49,177 nt of DNA. It comes from Marinomonas shanghaiensis (GTDB lineage: Bacteria > Pseudomonadota > Gammaproteobacteria > Pseudomonadales > Marinomonadaceae). The DNA lies in NCBI RefSeq assembly GCF_003259175.1, contig NZ_QGOK01000028.1, forward strand, positions 1 through 49,177, given 5' to 3'. This document shows, one piece after another, positions 1-8,474 of the stretch (the first letter of the stretch is position 1; every line of letters starts with the position of its first letter). The notes below the pieces were generated by a model that saw nothing but the letters and a program-made list of their open reading frames with translations, did no database searches and had not been told where the DNA came from. The translations under genes were made by a program, and so were the position numbers.

Positions 1-58
1 GCACATATCTATAATTGATTGTTTTTCGCTGCTTTCATTGATTATCAAGAAACAACCG

Positions 59-92
59 AAGCCCCCGAAACCATTAGGTTTTGGGGGCTTTT
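59..92 (+). terminator. Strong intrinsic terminator in left host flank
   Basis: A GC-rich hairpin has arms 59-72 and 77-90 around an ATTA loop and is followed by a T run. It lies outside attL, so it probably ends the host gene upstream of the integration site, which is not in the window. Confidence 0.85.
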
Positions 93-102
93 TTGTTTTC
101 GT

Positions 103-131
103 TTGTTTTATTGGCTTTCATTCTTTATCAT
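103..131 (+). promoter_or_regulatory. Sigma70-like promoter in left host flank (probable former lepA promoter)
   Basis: TTGTTT (103-108), a 17-base spacer and TATCAT (126-131) form a plausible promoter pointing into attL and the integrase gene. Before integration the same element would have faced lepA. That it served lepA is inferred from the att geometry. Confidence 0.45.
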
Positions 132-136
132 TCTTT

Positions 137-163
137 TTGAGTACACAAATGAGTACATGATTT
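137..163. repeat. attL: attL candidate (27-base direct repeat)
   Basis: This 27-base block recurs at 49073-49099 with a single mismatch at its 12th base. It contains two direct copies of GAGTACA. It lies 45 bases before the integrase start codon, the usual place for a phage att core, and the partner copy lies next to lepA. Confidence 0.8.
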
Positions 164-208
164 GAATCAGTACTTGTTTCGTAATTTTATTTCACAGGGA
201 ATTACAAA

Positions 209-1414
209 ATGATATCGGATGCGTGGCTGAAGAGTAATAACGGCAAGGCTCGGGATAAGGTTGAGGTGTTTTCAGATCGTGATGGTTTGGGGGTGCGTGC
301 GACGATTAAAGGAAAGCTGGTTTTCCAATGGCGCTATCGATACCACGGCAAGCAGTTGCGTTTAGACATTGGCGCTTATCCTGCGATCGGCTTAAAGCGC
401 GCTAGAGAAAAAATGATGGAGCTGCAGGCGGTTCTTGAGGAGGGGCGCGATCCTAAAGCTTATCTTATTAGGCAGTCTTTGTTTGATGCGCCTGACAATA
501 AGCTCGAAGCACTTTATAGGGATTATCACAATGCCTTTGCTGTGCATCATCAAAAGAGCGCTGGCGACTCGCTGAGAAGCATGGAGCTGCACGTTTTTCC
601 GTTACTGGGTGATTTTTCCGCCTCTGACATTGAGGTCTATCAATGGGTTAGGGTGTTTGAAGCAATCGCAAAGGATGTGCCGTCCATATCTGAACGTGTA
701 TTGACTGCGGCTCGTCAGATGTACGCGTGGGGCATTCGCATGCGACGTGTGACCAGCAATCCGTTATCTGATATATCAGCTAGAAAAGATCTCAGGATTA
801 AGAAAAATAGGCGGGTGCGATCGTTAAGCGATGATGATCTTAGGCTTATCTGGAAGGGGATTAAAGAGTCTAATATTCGCCCTAAAAACCGTATATTGTT
901 GCAGCTGCTTACAATGTGGGGGTGTCGGATTGGTGAGTTGAGGTTGGCTAAAAAAACGGATTTTGACTTGCATAACAATGTTTGGACCATTCCGCCAGAA
1001 AATCACAAGACGGGTCGTTTAACTGGGCGACCATTGAAGCGGCCGATAATGCCAGAAATGGCCGCGCTAATTAAGCAGCTTATGCTTTGTTCGCCAGAGT
1101 CTTATGCTTATGCGATTCCGCTGGCGAAGGCGGATAGACCGGCTGTTGAAACGTCTCACTTATCGATGCCTAAGAATATCAATCATTGGATCAAGAAGCG
1201 CCTGGCAGCTGATGTTGATTCGTGGTCTGTGCACGACTTGCGAAGCACTGCGCGGTCGCGCTGGTCAGTATTTGCGCCGCCCCATATTTGCGAGATCGCT
1301 CTTGGTCATGCGCTGCCAGCGATGTGGCAAACGTATGACCATCATGACTATCTCGACGAGCAAAGGGCGCTTTACGAGCAATGGCTTAAGAAGCTGCACG
1401 AGATTGTTTCTTAG
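209..1414 (+). CDS. int: P4-type tyrosine integrase
   Basis: Site-specific recombinase that would join phage attP to the bacterial attB. The N-terminal ~90 residues match the DUF4102 arm-binding domain (DGLGVRATIKG, LDIGAYPAIGLKRAREK). The catalytic domain shows Arg240 (GCRIGE), the Lys in HKTGR, His342-x-x-Arg345 (HDLR), His367 (LGHAL) and the nucleophile candidate Tyr376. At 401 residues it has the full length of the family. It lies directly beside attL. Its 3' end overlaps the convergent excisionase gene by 29 bases. Confidence 0.95.
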   Translation: MISDAWLKSNNGKARDKVEVFSDRDGLGVRATIKGKLVFQWRYRYHGKQLRLDIGAYPAIGLKRAREKMMELQAVLEEGRDPKAYLIRQSLFDAPDNKLEALYRDYHNAFAVHHQKSAGDSLRSMELHVFPLLGDFSASDIEVYQWVRVFEAIAKDVPSISERVLTAARQMYAWGIRMRRVTSNPLSDISARKDLRIKKNRRVRSLSDDDLRLIWKGIKESNIRPKNRILLQLLTMWGCRIGELRLAKKTDFDLHNNVWTIPPENHKTGRLTGRPLKRPIMPEMAALIKQLMLCSPESYAYAIPLAKADRPAVETSHLSMPKNINHWIKKRLAADVDSWSVHDLRSTARSRWSVFAPPHICEIALGHALPAMWQTYDHHDYLDEQRALYEQWLKKLHEIVS

Positions 1415-1643
1415 CGTTTGCTTGCTCCCACGCGATAACATCATCCAGCGACCATCTTGCCTCGACGCCCTCGCCAAACAACGGCTTGGGGAATTTAAAC
1501 GCGTGGTCATCTTTCTTCCAGCGCCAGAATGTTGCAGGGCTTATTCTGTAGCGCTCTTGGATTTGCTTGCCGGACAAATATTCGCTTGGTAGTCCGTTCA
1601 GTGTGAATGCGTCGACCAGGCTTGTTGTTTGAGGTTGGCTCAT
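1386..1643 (-). CDS. AlpA-like excisionase / HTH regulator
   Basis: An 85-residue protein with an AlpA/MerR-type helix-turn-helix: LSGKQIQERYRISPATFWRW is followed by a wing and WSLDDVIAWE near the end. AlpA-family proteins serve as excisionases or integrase regulators in P4-like elements. It is the last gene of the leftward operon, starts with an ATGA overlap on the gene before it, and converges on int. That makes it the best Xis candidate here. Confidence 0.75.
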   Translation of the reverse strand: MSQPQTTSLVDAFTLNGLPSEYLSGKQIQERYRISPATFWRWKKDDHAFKFPKPLFGEGVEARWSLDDVIAWEQANAKKQSRAAS

Positions 1644-2233
1644 TCCCCTTGCTCCTTTGCTTTGTCTAATGCGTTTTTGGCGATGTCGCCAGCGTCTGGC
1701 CAGTGTCGGCCACGGTTGCGGATCTCCATCAGCGCTTCTTTCATAATAGTGTTTTGTTTTTTATGCGTTTCGTATTCGACGTTGGCGGCGTCCATGATTG
1801 GACCTAGCTTTTTGACGCCTCGAAGGGTGTCTAAAATTAAGCGTCTTTGGTTGTGCATGGCTTCCTCCTTGCTTTCGTACCCTGGGGAAATCCCAAGGAA
1901 CAGCATTGCATCGAGCAGTTTTTCAAGGTCGTCATAATCCAAACCGTATTGATCGTATTTGCTCGGTATCTCTGTTTTTATCAATTCGGCAATTTCAGCG
2001 TCACTGAGCAGGTTGTTTGAAAAGTCACCTTTGTGGTGGCTGTGCCAAAGCCTGCCATCCATGTTCACGCCAAAGTAGGCGTGAGCTTTATAATTGAACA
2101 TTGTGGCACCTTCTGATTCTCTTTGTGCTGCTCCACCGACTTTCGCTAGGTTCATGATGTGCCTGTATGTATCGAAGGAAACTTGGCTGTTAGGTATGCA
2201 AAAGCCTTCAGGGTATTTATTTAAAATGCTCAT
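1640..2233 (-). CDS. Hypothetical phage protein (197 aa)
   Basis: Not recognised. It is a soluble, mixed-charge protein; the C-terminus (EIRNRGRHWPDAGDIAKNAL) resembles helical tails seen in many small phage early proteins. It overlaps both neighbours by 4 bases (ATGA), so it is translationally coupled. AGGAG precedes the start codon. Confidence 0.75.
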   Translation of the reverse strand: MSILNKYPEGFCIPNSQVSFDTYRHIMNLAKVGGAAQRESEGATMFNYKAHAYFGVNMDGRLWHSHHKGDFSNNLLSDAEIAELIKTEIPSKYDQYGLDYDDLEKLLDAMLFLGISPGYESKEEAMHNQRRLILDTLRGVKKLGPIMDAANVEYETHKKQNTIMKEALMEIRNRGRHWPDAGDIAKNALDKAKEQGE

Positions 2234-2847
2234 GCCGCACTCCTAGCTTTCGAAGATTTCAATTTTTTATACCATTCCTCTATTTCCCACGCTTTGCTCG
2301 GTTTCACTGGTGAACTAGGTGCGAAGAACAAGCACCGGATTAATTCGCTTGCATCTTCTTCGCCTGAGCGCTTCTCAAGCTGATCAATAAGCTTTCGGTT
2401 TTTCGCTTCTACAAGATCAAGAACAGCCCAAAGCAGTCCGCTTTTAATGTCGCCTCCGCTGGCGTGGCCGACGGTAACGTCGAGTTGTTTTTCAATGCTT
2501 GCAAACTTGCTGTCGGCTTGGGCTTTGAGTAGCTCGTTAGCAATCCATCGCGCATGGGTGCTGTTGCCTGTTTTTTTGAACTGCTTTAGTTCTTTTTGAA
2601 TGTTTAGGGTTGGTTGACCTTCAGGTTTTCCATTCACCCGAGACTCGATAGCTTTCCACGCTAGCTCGTATTCAGGCCAATCACTTTCAATGACTAAGCA
2701 AGTTAGTGGTTTTTTATTTTGCTCTTCTCTATGACGATCTGCTTTTGCTAAAAGCTTTTCAAGAAGCGCTCTCTCTTCACTCGTAAAAGCTGCCTCAACA
2801 TCTGATGCTTTTAAGGCGTGGTATCTGTTTTCTCGTTTAAATGTCAT
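2230..2847 (-). CDS. Hypothetical phage protein (205 aa)
   Basis: Not recognised. It is charged, mostly helical and has no membrane segment. GGGAAAT lies upstream of the ATG. It is part of the leftward early operon and overlaps the next gene by 4 bases. Confidence 0.7.
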   Translation of the reverse strand: MTFKRENRYHALKASDVEAAFTSEERALLEKLLAKADRHREEQNKKPLTCLVIESDWPEYELAWKAIESRVNGKPEGQPTLNIQKELKQFKKTGNSTHARWIANELLKAQADSKFASIEKQLDVTVGHASGGDIKSGLLWAVLDLVEAKNRKLIDQLEKRSGEEDASELIRCLFFAPSSPVKPSKAWEIEEWYKKLKSSKARSAA

Positions 2848-2858
2848 GATATTTCCCG

Positions 2859-3818
2859 TTATTTGTTAAGATAATATTTGTTGTTTTCTTCGGTCAAAAA
2901 GCCTTCTTTTTTTAGCTCTTCGAGTGCTTGTTTGGTGCGTTGGTAGTTGGTTGTTTCGGCTGTTCGCATGACGGCTCTTACGCCCACTTGACCCGCTGGC
3001 ATTTGTTTGATTGCCTGCTTTATTTCGTCCAGTGTTGGGCGTCCTGTTTCGGCGTTTGTTTGGCTTTCGTCTGGCTGTTCGTTTGGCGTTTGGCTTACTG
3101 TTGGGCGCTGTTGTTCAGGTGTTTGGTTTGGTGTTTTTTCGTCTGTAACGCCTGTTTTTACTGGTGTTTGGCGTACTGCATAGCTAGCAAAAGCAACGAG
3201 CGGACAGAGGTCGACAAGGGCGGCTAAAACGATCCAAAGCGCCCAGCGACCAGCGCCAATAACAGAGACTAGGGCGGTTGTTGCGTCGGTGTTTGGCGCT
3301 GTTTGGTTGCTCAGTTGAGCAATAGCAGAGCGGCGTTTTTCGCTCGCCTCGGCGGCTTTTATGAGCAGCTGTCCAGCGTACCAGCCGTTGCCTTTTTGTT
3401 TCTCGGAATTGGCGGAATCTGTTAGTGTTTTCGCCTGTTTTTCTAGGTCATCAATGACAGACATTTTTAGTTTGTAGTCATTGGAATTGTATAGCTGTGT
3501 TTGCTGGTTCTCTTGGAAGCGAGATTCAAAAAATCCCGCAGTGGCTGAGAAACTGATGGTAAACAACACGGCGGTGATTAGGTACATGGCGCACGCTATC
3601 AAGCGTTTGCTCGCCTGCCAAAATTTGGCAGCGGTCGCAGCAAAAAGGAATTGAAAGCATACCAAGGCCAAGCCGATGATCGCCGCCAAGGCGGTATCGA
3701 TCGGCATAACGGTTTGCTCGGTAAAAAGCAGCACTTCACACACAACCGAGACAGCGGCCAGAACGAGCGCTAGGGCAAGCATGGTAAAGCGCTCTGTTTT
3801 GTTTAGGACTAAAGACAT
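2859..3818 (-). CDS. Membrane protein with C-terminal winged-helix-like domain
   Basis: Predicted inner-membrane protein. Hydrophobic segments lie near residues 12-33, 40-63, 72-95 and 190-215, with a charged helical stretch (EKQAKTLTDSANSEKQK) between the third and fourth. After a Gln/Thr-rich linker (about 222-260) the C-terminus (TLDEIKQAIKQM, then YQRTKQALEELKKEGFL and a short wing) looks like a winged helix. The architecture recalls membrane-anchored plasmid or phage proteins, but I do not recognise the family. GGGAG precedes the start. Confidence 0.7.
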   Translation of the reverse strand: MSLVLNKTERFTMLALALVLAAVSVVCEVLLFTEQTVMPIDTALAAIIGLALVCFQFLFAATAAKFWQASKRLIACAMYLITAVLFTISFSATAGFFESRFQENQQTQLYNSNDYKLKMSVIDDLEKQAKTLTDSANSEKQKGNGWYAGQLLIKAAEASEKRRSAIAQLSNQTAPNTDATTALVSVIGAGRWALWIVLAALVDLCPLVAFASYAVRQTPVKTGVTDEKTPNQTPEQQRPTVSQTPNEQPDESQTNAETGRPTLDEIKQAIKQMPAGQVGVRAVMRTAETTNYQRTKQALEELKKEGFLTEENNKYYLNK

Positions 3819-3828
3819 GCTTGGCTCC

Positions 3829-4308
3829 CTATGCTGCCTTGGTTTGTTTGGTGCTGAATCGTTTTAGGTGATTCGTTTCAAAAAAGTGGTAGCCGTAGTT
3901 GGCTCCGAAGTAGCTCATTGAGAAGTTTTCGTGCTGCACATAGGCTAGGTATCTATGCTGAAATTTCATGTTCCAATCATTTGGCTCGCGTTTTCCGCTT
4001 GCCGCATGGGTGGCGCTGAATAATTTAAACTCGGTGACCTTTCCGTCTTCTAAAATGACTCGAATGATTCCTTCGTATGTTTGATACCAGCCATCAGAAA
4101 GCATGACTCCGTTTTTGTAAGAGCAACCTTTTGTACCGAGCTGAGTAAAACTATCACCGGCTTTCAAACGCTCGCCATTTCCTAGAATCAGATCAGGCAT
4201 ACCTATTTTTTTCTTGTCATCGAAAGCTATGACGTAGCAAGTTTCCGCTGCGACGGCATCAACTTCTTCGCTGAACAGTATTGGCCACTGAGGGCATTGC
4301 TTTGACAT
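3829..4308 (-). CDS. Hypothetical phage protein (159 aa)
   Basis: Not recognised. A longer frame runs back to 4362, but AAGGAG stands just before the ATG at 4308 (protein begins MSKQCPQW), so I take that start. It has no signal or membrane segment and many aromatic residues in the C-terminal half. Confidence 0.7.
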   Translation of the reverse strand: MSKQCPQWPILFSEEVDAVAAETCYVIAFDDKKKIGMPDLILGNGERLKAGDSFTQLGTKGCSYKNGVMLSDGWYQTYEGIIRVILEDGKVTEFKLFSATHAASGKREPNDWNMKFQHRYLAYVQHENFSMSYFGANYGYHFFETNHLKRFSTKQTKAA

Positions 4309-4319
4309 AGTTGCTCTCC

Positions 4320-4637
4320 TTAAACTCTGTCTTGGCGCTGCTGTTCGGCGTCCCAGTAGCAAAAATCGATAAAGCTTTTGAAGCTATCGCCATATTCTAA
4401 AAATCGCTTATATCTCTGCTGAGATTTGGTTAATTTGCGGATGGCTGCGAACTCGTCAAGGTATATGACCTTCCAAGTGGGGTGACAGCGAGAAACAACC
4501 GATGCCTTATCTGCGTCAAAATTCACACCAAGGTGATGGCTTTTGTTTTCAACAATGACGCCAGACTTTCCGTCGACAATTACCTTTCTTCCTATATCAG
4601 CGGGGACGTTGTAGGTTTTTTTGATGTAGTTGCTCAT
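4320..4637 (-). CDS. Conserved small phage protein (105 aa)
   Basis: Starts MSNYIKKTYNVPADIGRKV and contains GVIVENKSHHLGVNFD, a pattern I recall from small hypothetical proteins of many gammaproteobacterial siphophages. The function is unknown. It is followed 11 bases later by the next operon gene. Confidence 0.75.
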   Translation of the reverse strand: MSNYIKKTYNVPADIGRKVIVDGKSGVIVENKSHHLGVNFDADKASVVSRCHPTWKVIYLDEFAAIRKLTKSQQRYKRFLEYGDSFKSFIDFCYWDAEQQRQDRV

Positions 4638-4639
4638 GG

Positions 4640-5260
4640 TTACTCTCTCTGATCCGCTGCTTCGGTTGCTTTTATTTCGTCATAGCGCTTGATCACTTCT
4701 ATGATGGCGTGGCAGATCCAAAGGTATTGCTCTGTGAATTCCTTGCAGTCATATTCGTAGAAGCTTTCAAGCTGGAAGTCGTTACACTCAAAATTCAGAA
4801 CCCACTCGTTCGCCTCTTCTTCATGATCGATTTCTTTTATTGCCTCATCGATCGCTCCGCGAATCTCTGTGTTGATCTCGATGTCTTCCTCGTCATCCAG
4901 AGTTTCAATTGGATCTAAGTTGTTTTTTAGATAATCATTTACGCATGATCTGAAAGCATCTGCTGTCCAACGCTTCCCTTGCTGCGAGCGGTTTGGCTCG
5001 GCTTTAAGTTTTTCCCCCCAATAGCTTGGATTAATTTTTTTAGCACGAAAGAAACTGAACATGTCGTTTTTTCTGGCAAAAAGGTATTCGCCCATGTCGC
5101 CAGTTACAGCCAAATAACCAGGCCAAGTAACTATTTTAATGGCGTAAATTGAAGACCCGTCATCGAAACTAACATGGCGATAAACCCCATCATCTTTGAT
5201 GATTTTCAGAGCGTGATTTACGGTGTCTTTTTTGAATGTTTCCAATGATTTGCTGTACAT
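4640..5260 (-). CDS. Conserved phage protein (206 aa)
   Basis: N-terminal pattern KKDTVNHALKIIKDDGVYRH, then WPGYLAVTGDMGEYLFAR and DMFSFFR, which I recognise from a widespread but uncharacterised phage early-region family. The C-terminal half is acidic. GGGAGAG lies upstream of the ATG, and it ends 2 bases before the next gene. Confidence 0.75.
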   Translation of the reverse strand: MYSKSLETFKKDTVNHALKIIKDDGVYRHVSFDDGSSIYAIKIVTWPGYLAVTGDMGEYLFARKNDMFSFFRAKKINPSYWGEKLKAEPNRSQQGKRWTADAFRSCVNDYLKNNLDPIETLDDEEDIEINTEIRGAIDEAIKEIDHEEEANEWVLNFECNDFQLESFYEYDCKEFTEQYLWICHAIIEVIKRYDEIKATEAADQRE

Positions 5261-5283
5261 AATTACTCTCCCTGTGGGGCGGT

Positions 5284-5751
5284 TTAGGCCGCTTGCTCTT
5301 TGTTTTGTTGTAGTGCTTGCGCGGCGATTTCGAAGCCGTGGAATCCTTTGATAAACACGCTGCGCTGTTCTGTTTGCAGGTCGCCATGCTGATTGCGCGG
5401 GTTTGCCCAGTTGCGTGGGTCTGCGTAGATGGCTAGGGCAGATAGTGCTGCGTCACGCTTGATGTCTGCATGTTCGCTAAGCAAGTTGCTGATGCGTACA
5501 TGGGCGCTGTTTAGGGTGCTTTCTAGCTCTTTGATTGTTCGCTGCTGATGCTCGTTTTGCGTCTTAATACGGTAGTTTTCAGCGGCGCGCATAGCCAGTG
5601 CATCGCGCATGCTTTCTGGCATGGCTGCGATTTCTGCAATGGATTCGTAACTCTCAATGGCGGCGACCAACTCGCGCACACTGATTTCATTTCCGTGTTT
5701 GTCGTGGCCAGCGAGGCCGCTTAAATTCCAATCGATAGAATGGGGGTTCAT
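5284..5751 (-). CDS. Hypothetical helical phage protein (155 aa)
   Basis: Not firmly recognised. The central region (about residues 60-100) is a heptad-like helix (NEHQQRTIKELESTLNSAHV) suggesting a coiled coil. The ATG overlaps the stop of the gene upstream, and its ribosome site lies inside the repeated junction described at 5748-6707. Confidence 0.7.
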   Translation of the reverse strand: MNPHSIDWNLSGLAGHDKHGNEISVRELVAAIESYESIAEIAAMPESMRDALAMRAAENYRIKTQNEHQQRTIKELESTLNSAHVRISNLLSEHADIKRDAALSALAIYADPRNWANPRNQHGDLQTEQRSVFIKGFHGFEIAAQALQQNKEQAA

Positions 5752-6386
5752 GCTGCTTGCTCCTGTTTTTTGCCGTTTAGCTCGACGATTTTGAATTCAA
5801 TGATCCACACCCAAGGATTTTCACTCCAATTTTTATAGAGGGAGTCCCATGTTCCGCGAAACCAAGTTCGCGCAGGCGCGCCATCTTTGGGGTGCGTTTC
5901 CATGCGTGGGAAGCCTTCTTTTTTGGCGTCTTCTTCGGTGATGTCTTGGATTCGCTCAATACGCACATCGGTGATTTCCAGCACTAAACGGCATGCCCAA
6001 CGGGGCATGTGGATTGACGGCTTCCAATCGTAACCGCGAACATCTGCGTCTTGACTCGCAAGCTTTTCAGTTGCCTTGTAGCGGATATCTTGATTCATTC
6101 CTTTAGTGGGCTTGGCTTGCTCATAGCTACCAGCATCAAGTGCGGCAAACGTCTCGCGCACCCATAGATGGTCGCCAACCTTGCCAAGCGGAAAAGCTGG
6201 GGCAATAAAATTATTCTTAGTTGCTTTATCGCTAAATCCAGCACCATAAAGATGGCCTTTCCAAGAAAAACCACTGTCATTTGTAAGTGTTGGCTGTGGG
6301 TTAGCTGGTCGACGCGTTTGGGTTTTGCGGCCGTCTAAGATGGCTTTCACCATTTCCGTATTGAATAGAATAGGGCGCTCTTTCAT
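5748..6386 (-). CDS. ASCH-like phage protein
   Basis: Starts MKERPILFNTEMVKAILDGR, followed by KTQTRR. This opening is typical of phage proteins of the ASCH/PUA-like fold, sometimes labelled morphogenetic protein. The fold is predicted to bind RNA or modified nucleotides, and the exact role is unknown. A longer frame to 6557 exists, but GGAG before the ATG at 6386 and the 4-base overlap with the upstream gene decide the start. Confidence 0.8.
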   Translation of the reverse strand: MKERPILFNTEMVKAILDGRKTQTRRPANPQPTLTNDSGFSWKGHLYGAGFSDKATKNNFIAPAFPLGKVGDHLWVRETFAALDAGSYEQAKPTKGMNQDIRYKATEKLASQDADVRGYDWKPSIHMPRWACRLVLEITDVRIERIQDITEEDAKKEGFPRMETHPKDGAPARTWFRGTWDSLYKNWSENPWVWIIEFKIVELNGKKQEQAA

Positions 6387-6691
6387 GCTGCTTGCTCCTG
6401 TTCGCTCACTTCGCGCTTTACTGCGGCCAACATTAAAATCTGTCCATCTTTTACTTTCACATCGCCAAGGCAGTGCTGTAAATTTCCTGATAGCGCGCCG
6501 CCCATGGGTTGAGAAAGCATCACAATGCGACCAAGTAGGTCGGCAATTTCTTCCCATCCGCTTAAATCGTTCGCTAGCTCTTGAGCAAACTCAAAAGCCT
6601 CCTCTTCATCATCAATTGCTTCAAACTTTTCAGGGTAAGCAAGTAGCAAAAGCTCATACATTTCTAGATCATCTAAAGGTTTTGATTTCAT
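6383..6691 (-). CDS. Acidic hypothetical phage protein (102 aa)
   Basis: Not recognised. It is strongly acidic in the first half (DDEEEAFEFAQELANDLSG) and ends in EQEQAA, the same C-terminus as its two neighbours because the stop/ribosome-site/start junction is duplicated. It overlaps both adjacent genes by 4 bases. Confidence 0.7.
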   Translation of the reverse strand: MKSKPLDDLEMYELLLLAYPEKFEAIDDEEEAFEFAQELANDLSGWEEIADLLGRIVMLSQPMGGALSGNLQHCLGDVKVKDGQILMLAAVKREVSEQEQAA

Positions 6692-7602
6692 GCTGCTTGC
6701 TCCTGTTCTGGCGCTGAGATTTCAAACCAGGCGCATAGGCTGGCGAAGAATTCGCGGGTGGTGAGTGTGGTTAGGGCAAAGGTAGCGTCCATATCAGATA
6801 AGCCACCGCCTTGGGAGTCGTTGAACGCGGCCTCTTTAAGCTGGTCGTCCCATTTGATTTTTCGGATAGTCAGATCATCGTGTAGCACAAAACTAATTTT
6901 GTCGGTCCAGCGTAGGGCGAGGCTTTTAACGCTCATGCCTTGCTGTAGATGACGGGTGACGTCTTCGGACAATGGCTCAAGGTTTTTAAACGCAATGCTT
7001 GCTTTGTCTTCGCTGCGGTCTTGAATGTCGCACGTTGCGCCTGTTTCTAGCCAAGCGGGTACGGCGTTCATCATGAGCCAGTGAGTCATGATGGCAGATG
7101 GCGACACTTGTGCCTGTAGCGGTAGCATCGGGAAGCTGCCGAGCATGGTTTGCAGGTGCTTGAATGCTTGCTCAATCATGTTGGCGCTGGTGCTGTAAAT
7201 GGCGATGAAACCCGCTTTGCTGTCGATGTGCATCCACACGTCGGTGCGTTTCGCGTACGCTTTTGGGCGCATGGTAAAGATCAGCTCGTCTTTCATGTCG
7301 GTTTTTTCTTTACGGTAGACTTTGCGGCCTTCGATTAGCTCTATTTGCGCCACTTTCTCTTCCAGTGCTTCGCGGACGATGGCGCTGGGTAGGTTCTTTT
7401 CTTCTTTACCAAAACGCATAAGCAAGCAATCGCCAGAGCGTAGCGACCATGTTTCGCTGTTGCGGATCAGCGGCATAGAGCCGAACGTGTACTCGTCTTG
7501 TGAGCCCACTTCTTTTAGTGGGAAATTAGGAAGCGCGGCTTCTAACGTGTCGAAATCGACGGCTTCTTTTAACTGGAAAATGGTTGCGTTAGTGAAAAAC
7601 AT
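6688..7602 (-). CDS. rdgC: RdgC recombination-associated protein
   Basis: RdgC is a ring-shaped double-strand DNA-binding protein that limits RecA activity. The hallmarks are MFFTNATIFQL at the N-terminus, LPSAIVREALEEKVAQIE, THWLMMNAVPAWLETGATCDI and SLALRWTDKISFVLHDDL. The length of 304 residues matches the bacterial family. It sits in the early operon between RdgA-unrelated small genes and near ssb. A role in protecting or managing phage DNA during recombination is inferred. Confidence 0.93.
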   Translation of the reverse strand: MFFTNATIFQLKEAVDFDTLEAALPNFPLKEVGSQDEYTFGSMPLIRNSETWSLRSGDCLLMRFGKEEKNLPSAIVREALEEKVAQIELIEGRKVYRKEKTDMKDELIFTMRPKAYAKRTDVWMHIDSKAGFIAIYSTSANMIEQAFKHLQTMLGSFPMLPLQAQVSPSAIMTHWLMMNAVPAWLETGATCDIQDRSEDKASIAFKNLEPLSEDVTRHLQQGMSVKSLALRWTDKISFVLHDDLTIRKIKWDDQLKEAAFNDSQGGGLSDMDATFALTTLTTREFFASLCAWFEISAPEQEQAA

Positions 7603-7611
7603 GGGTGGCTC

Positions 7612-8145
7612 CTATTTGTTTGCGTCTACAGAGACAGGGCAGTCTCTAACAAGACTGGCGGCCATCAACATTCCAACCTTGAACCACTTGACCTGCTCAG
7701 GCTCTGTGAGCTCAAACTCACCAAAAGAAACTTTAGTGGCGTCAGTACGAGCGGCGGTTTCAATGTCATGTATCTGAATTTCATGCCATAGGCTTATATA
7801 AGCCGCTGCACTTTCTTGGTTGAGGTTTTCGCCTAACGTTTTAAGCTTGATTTTTCGGTTTTCTTGCGTGTTTTCATAAGCAAATATCGCGGTATAGTCG
7901 CCTTCTGCCCATGCTTCTCTCTGGAAAATGGCCACAGGAAACGCGCCCTGATAATTGGACTCTGGCGTCCAGTAGTTAATCGAAAAATCAGCGTCCTCAA
8001 TTTCAACGATGTGCGCTTTAAGGCCGTGTTCTTTTATCCATGCTACGGGCTTACAGCCGTTCTCTAATTTCAACTCAGGGTGAAAGCGGCCTTGATCATT
8101 TTCGATAAGTTCAGCTGGCAACAGTGTTTTCTTTTGCTCTGTCAT
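7612..8145 (-). CDS. Hypothetical phage protein (177 aa)
   Basis: Not recognised. It is acidic and soluble, with no clear motif. It lies between rdgC and the CsrA-like pair in the early operon. Confidence 0.7.
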   Translation of the reverse strand: MTEQKKTLLPAELIENDQGRFHPELKLENGCKPVAWIKEHGLKAHIVEIEDADFSINYWTPESNYQGAFPVAIFQREAWAEGDYTAIFAYENTQENRKIKLKTLGENLNQESAAAYISLWHEIQIHDIETAARTDATKVSFGEFELTEPEQVKWFKVGMLMAASLVRDCPVSVDANK

Positions 8146-8156
8146 GATGATTCCCT

Positions 8157-8474
8157 TTAGCCGTTTAAGGCTGTTTTGTAGTTTTCGTGGCGCACGACTT
8201 GTAAGTAGTGCGGGAATTTTTCGATGGTGATTGCTGTGCGGTGTGGTTTGCTGTCTGCGTTAACAGAGAACACCACCTCCCCAACTGCGAATTGATCTCC
8301 ATCGCTGCGTGTGTGGTCTTTCCGGCTTACTTCGCCATTTGAAATGGTGGCGATTTTTAAGCGGGTTTGGTGACCCTTGCGGCTACCGAATTCGATGATG
8401 GCCAGCGGCAGGGCTTGATCATTCAAGATGATGATCTTTTGCCCTTTTTTGCGTGTCATCGTGAAGCCAGACAT
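8157..8474 (-). CDS. Divergent CsrA-like protein with C-terminal extension
   Basis: The first ~45 residues follow the CsrA strand pattern: TMTRKKGQKIIILND, then LPLAIIEFG and HQTRLKIATI align by eye with LTRRxGE, strand 3 and the VRIGV strand of CsrA. A ~55-residue extension follows. The start codon overlaps the stop of the clearer CsrA gene (TAATG). The paralogy is my inference from motif and position. Confidence 0.5.
   Translation of the reverse strand: MSGFTMTRKKGQKIIILNDQALPLAIIEFGSRKGHQTRLKIATISNGEVSRKDHTRSDGDQFAVGEVVFSVNADSKPHRTAITIEKFPHYLQVVRHENYKTALNG

Larger units (their letters stand above)
5748..6707 (-). repeat. Three identical 20-base gene junctions
   Basis: TCATGCTGCTTGCTCCTGTT occurs at 5748-5767, 6383-6402 and 6688-6707. 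On the coding (minus) strand each copy encodes the last residues (EQAA), the ribosome site GGAG, and the overlapping stop/start ATGA of the next gene. A diverged version ends the gene at 5284. Spacings of 635 and 305 bases each equal one gene. Confidence 0.95.

Noticed and set aside
2928..3227. Rightward Cys/Trp-rich frame
   Set aside because: It is opposite the 319-aa membrane protein gene, has an odd composition (many Cys, Trp, Leu) and no ribosome site.
6387..6557. Longer start for the ASCH-like protein
   Set aside because: The extension lies inside the upstream gene in another frame and is Arg/Cys-rich shadow sequence; the ATG at 6386 has a ribosome site.
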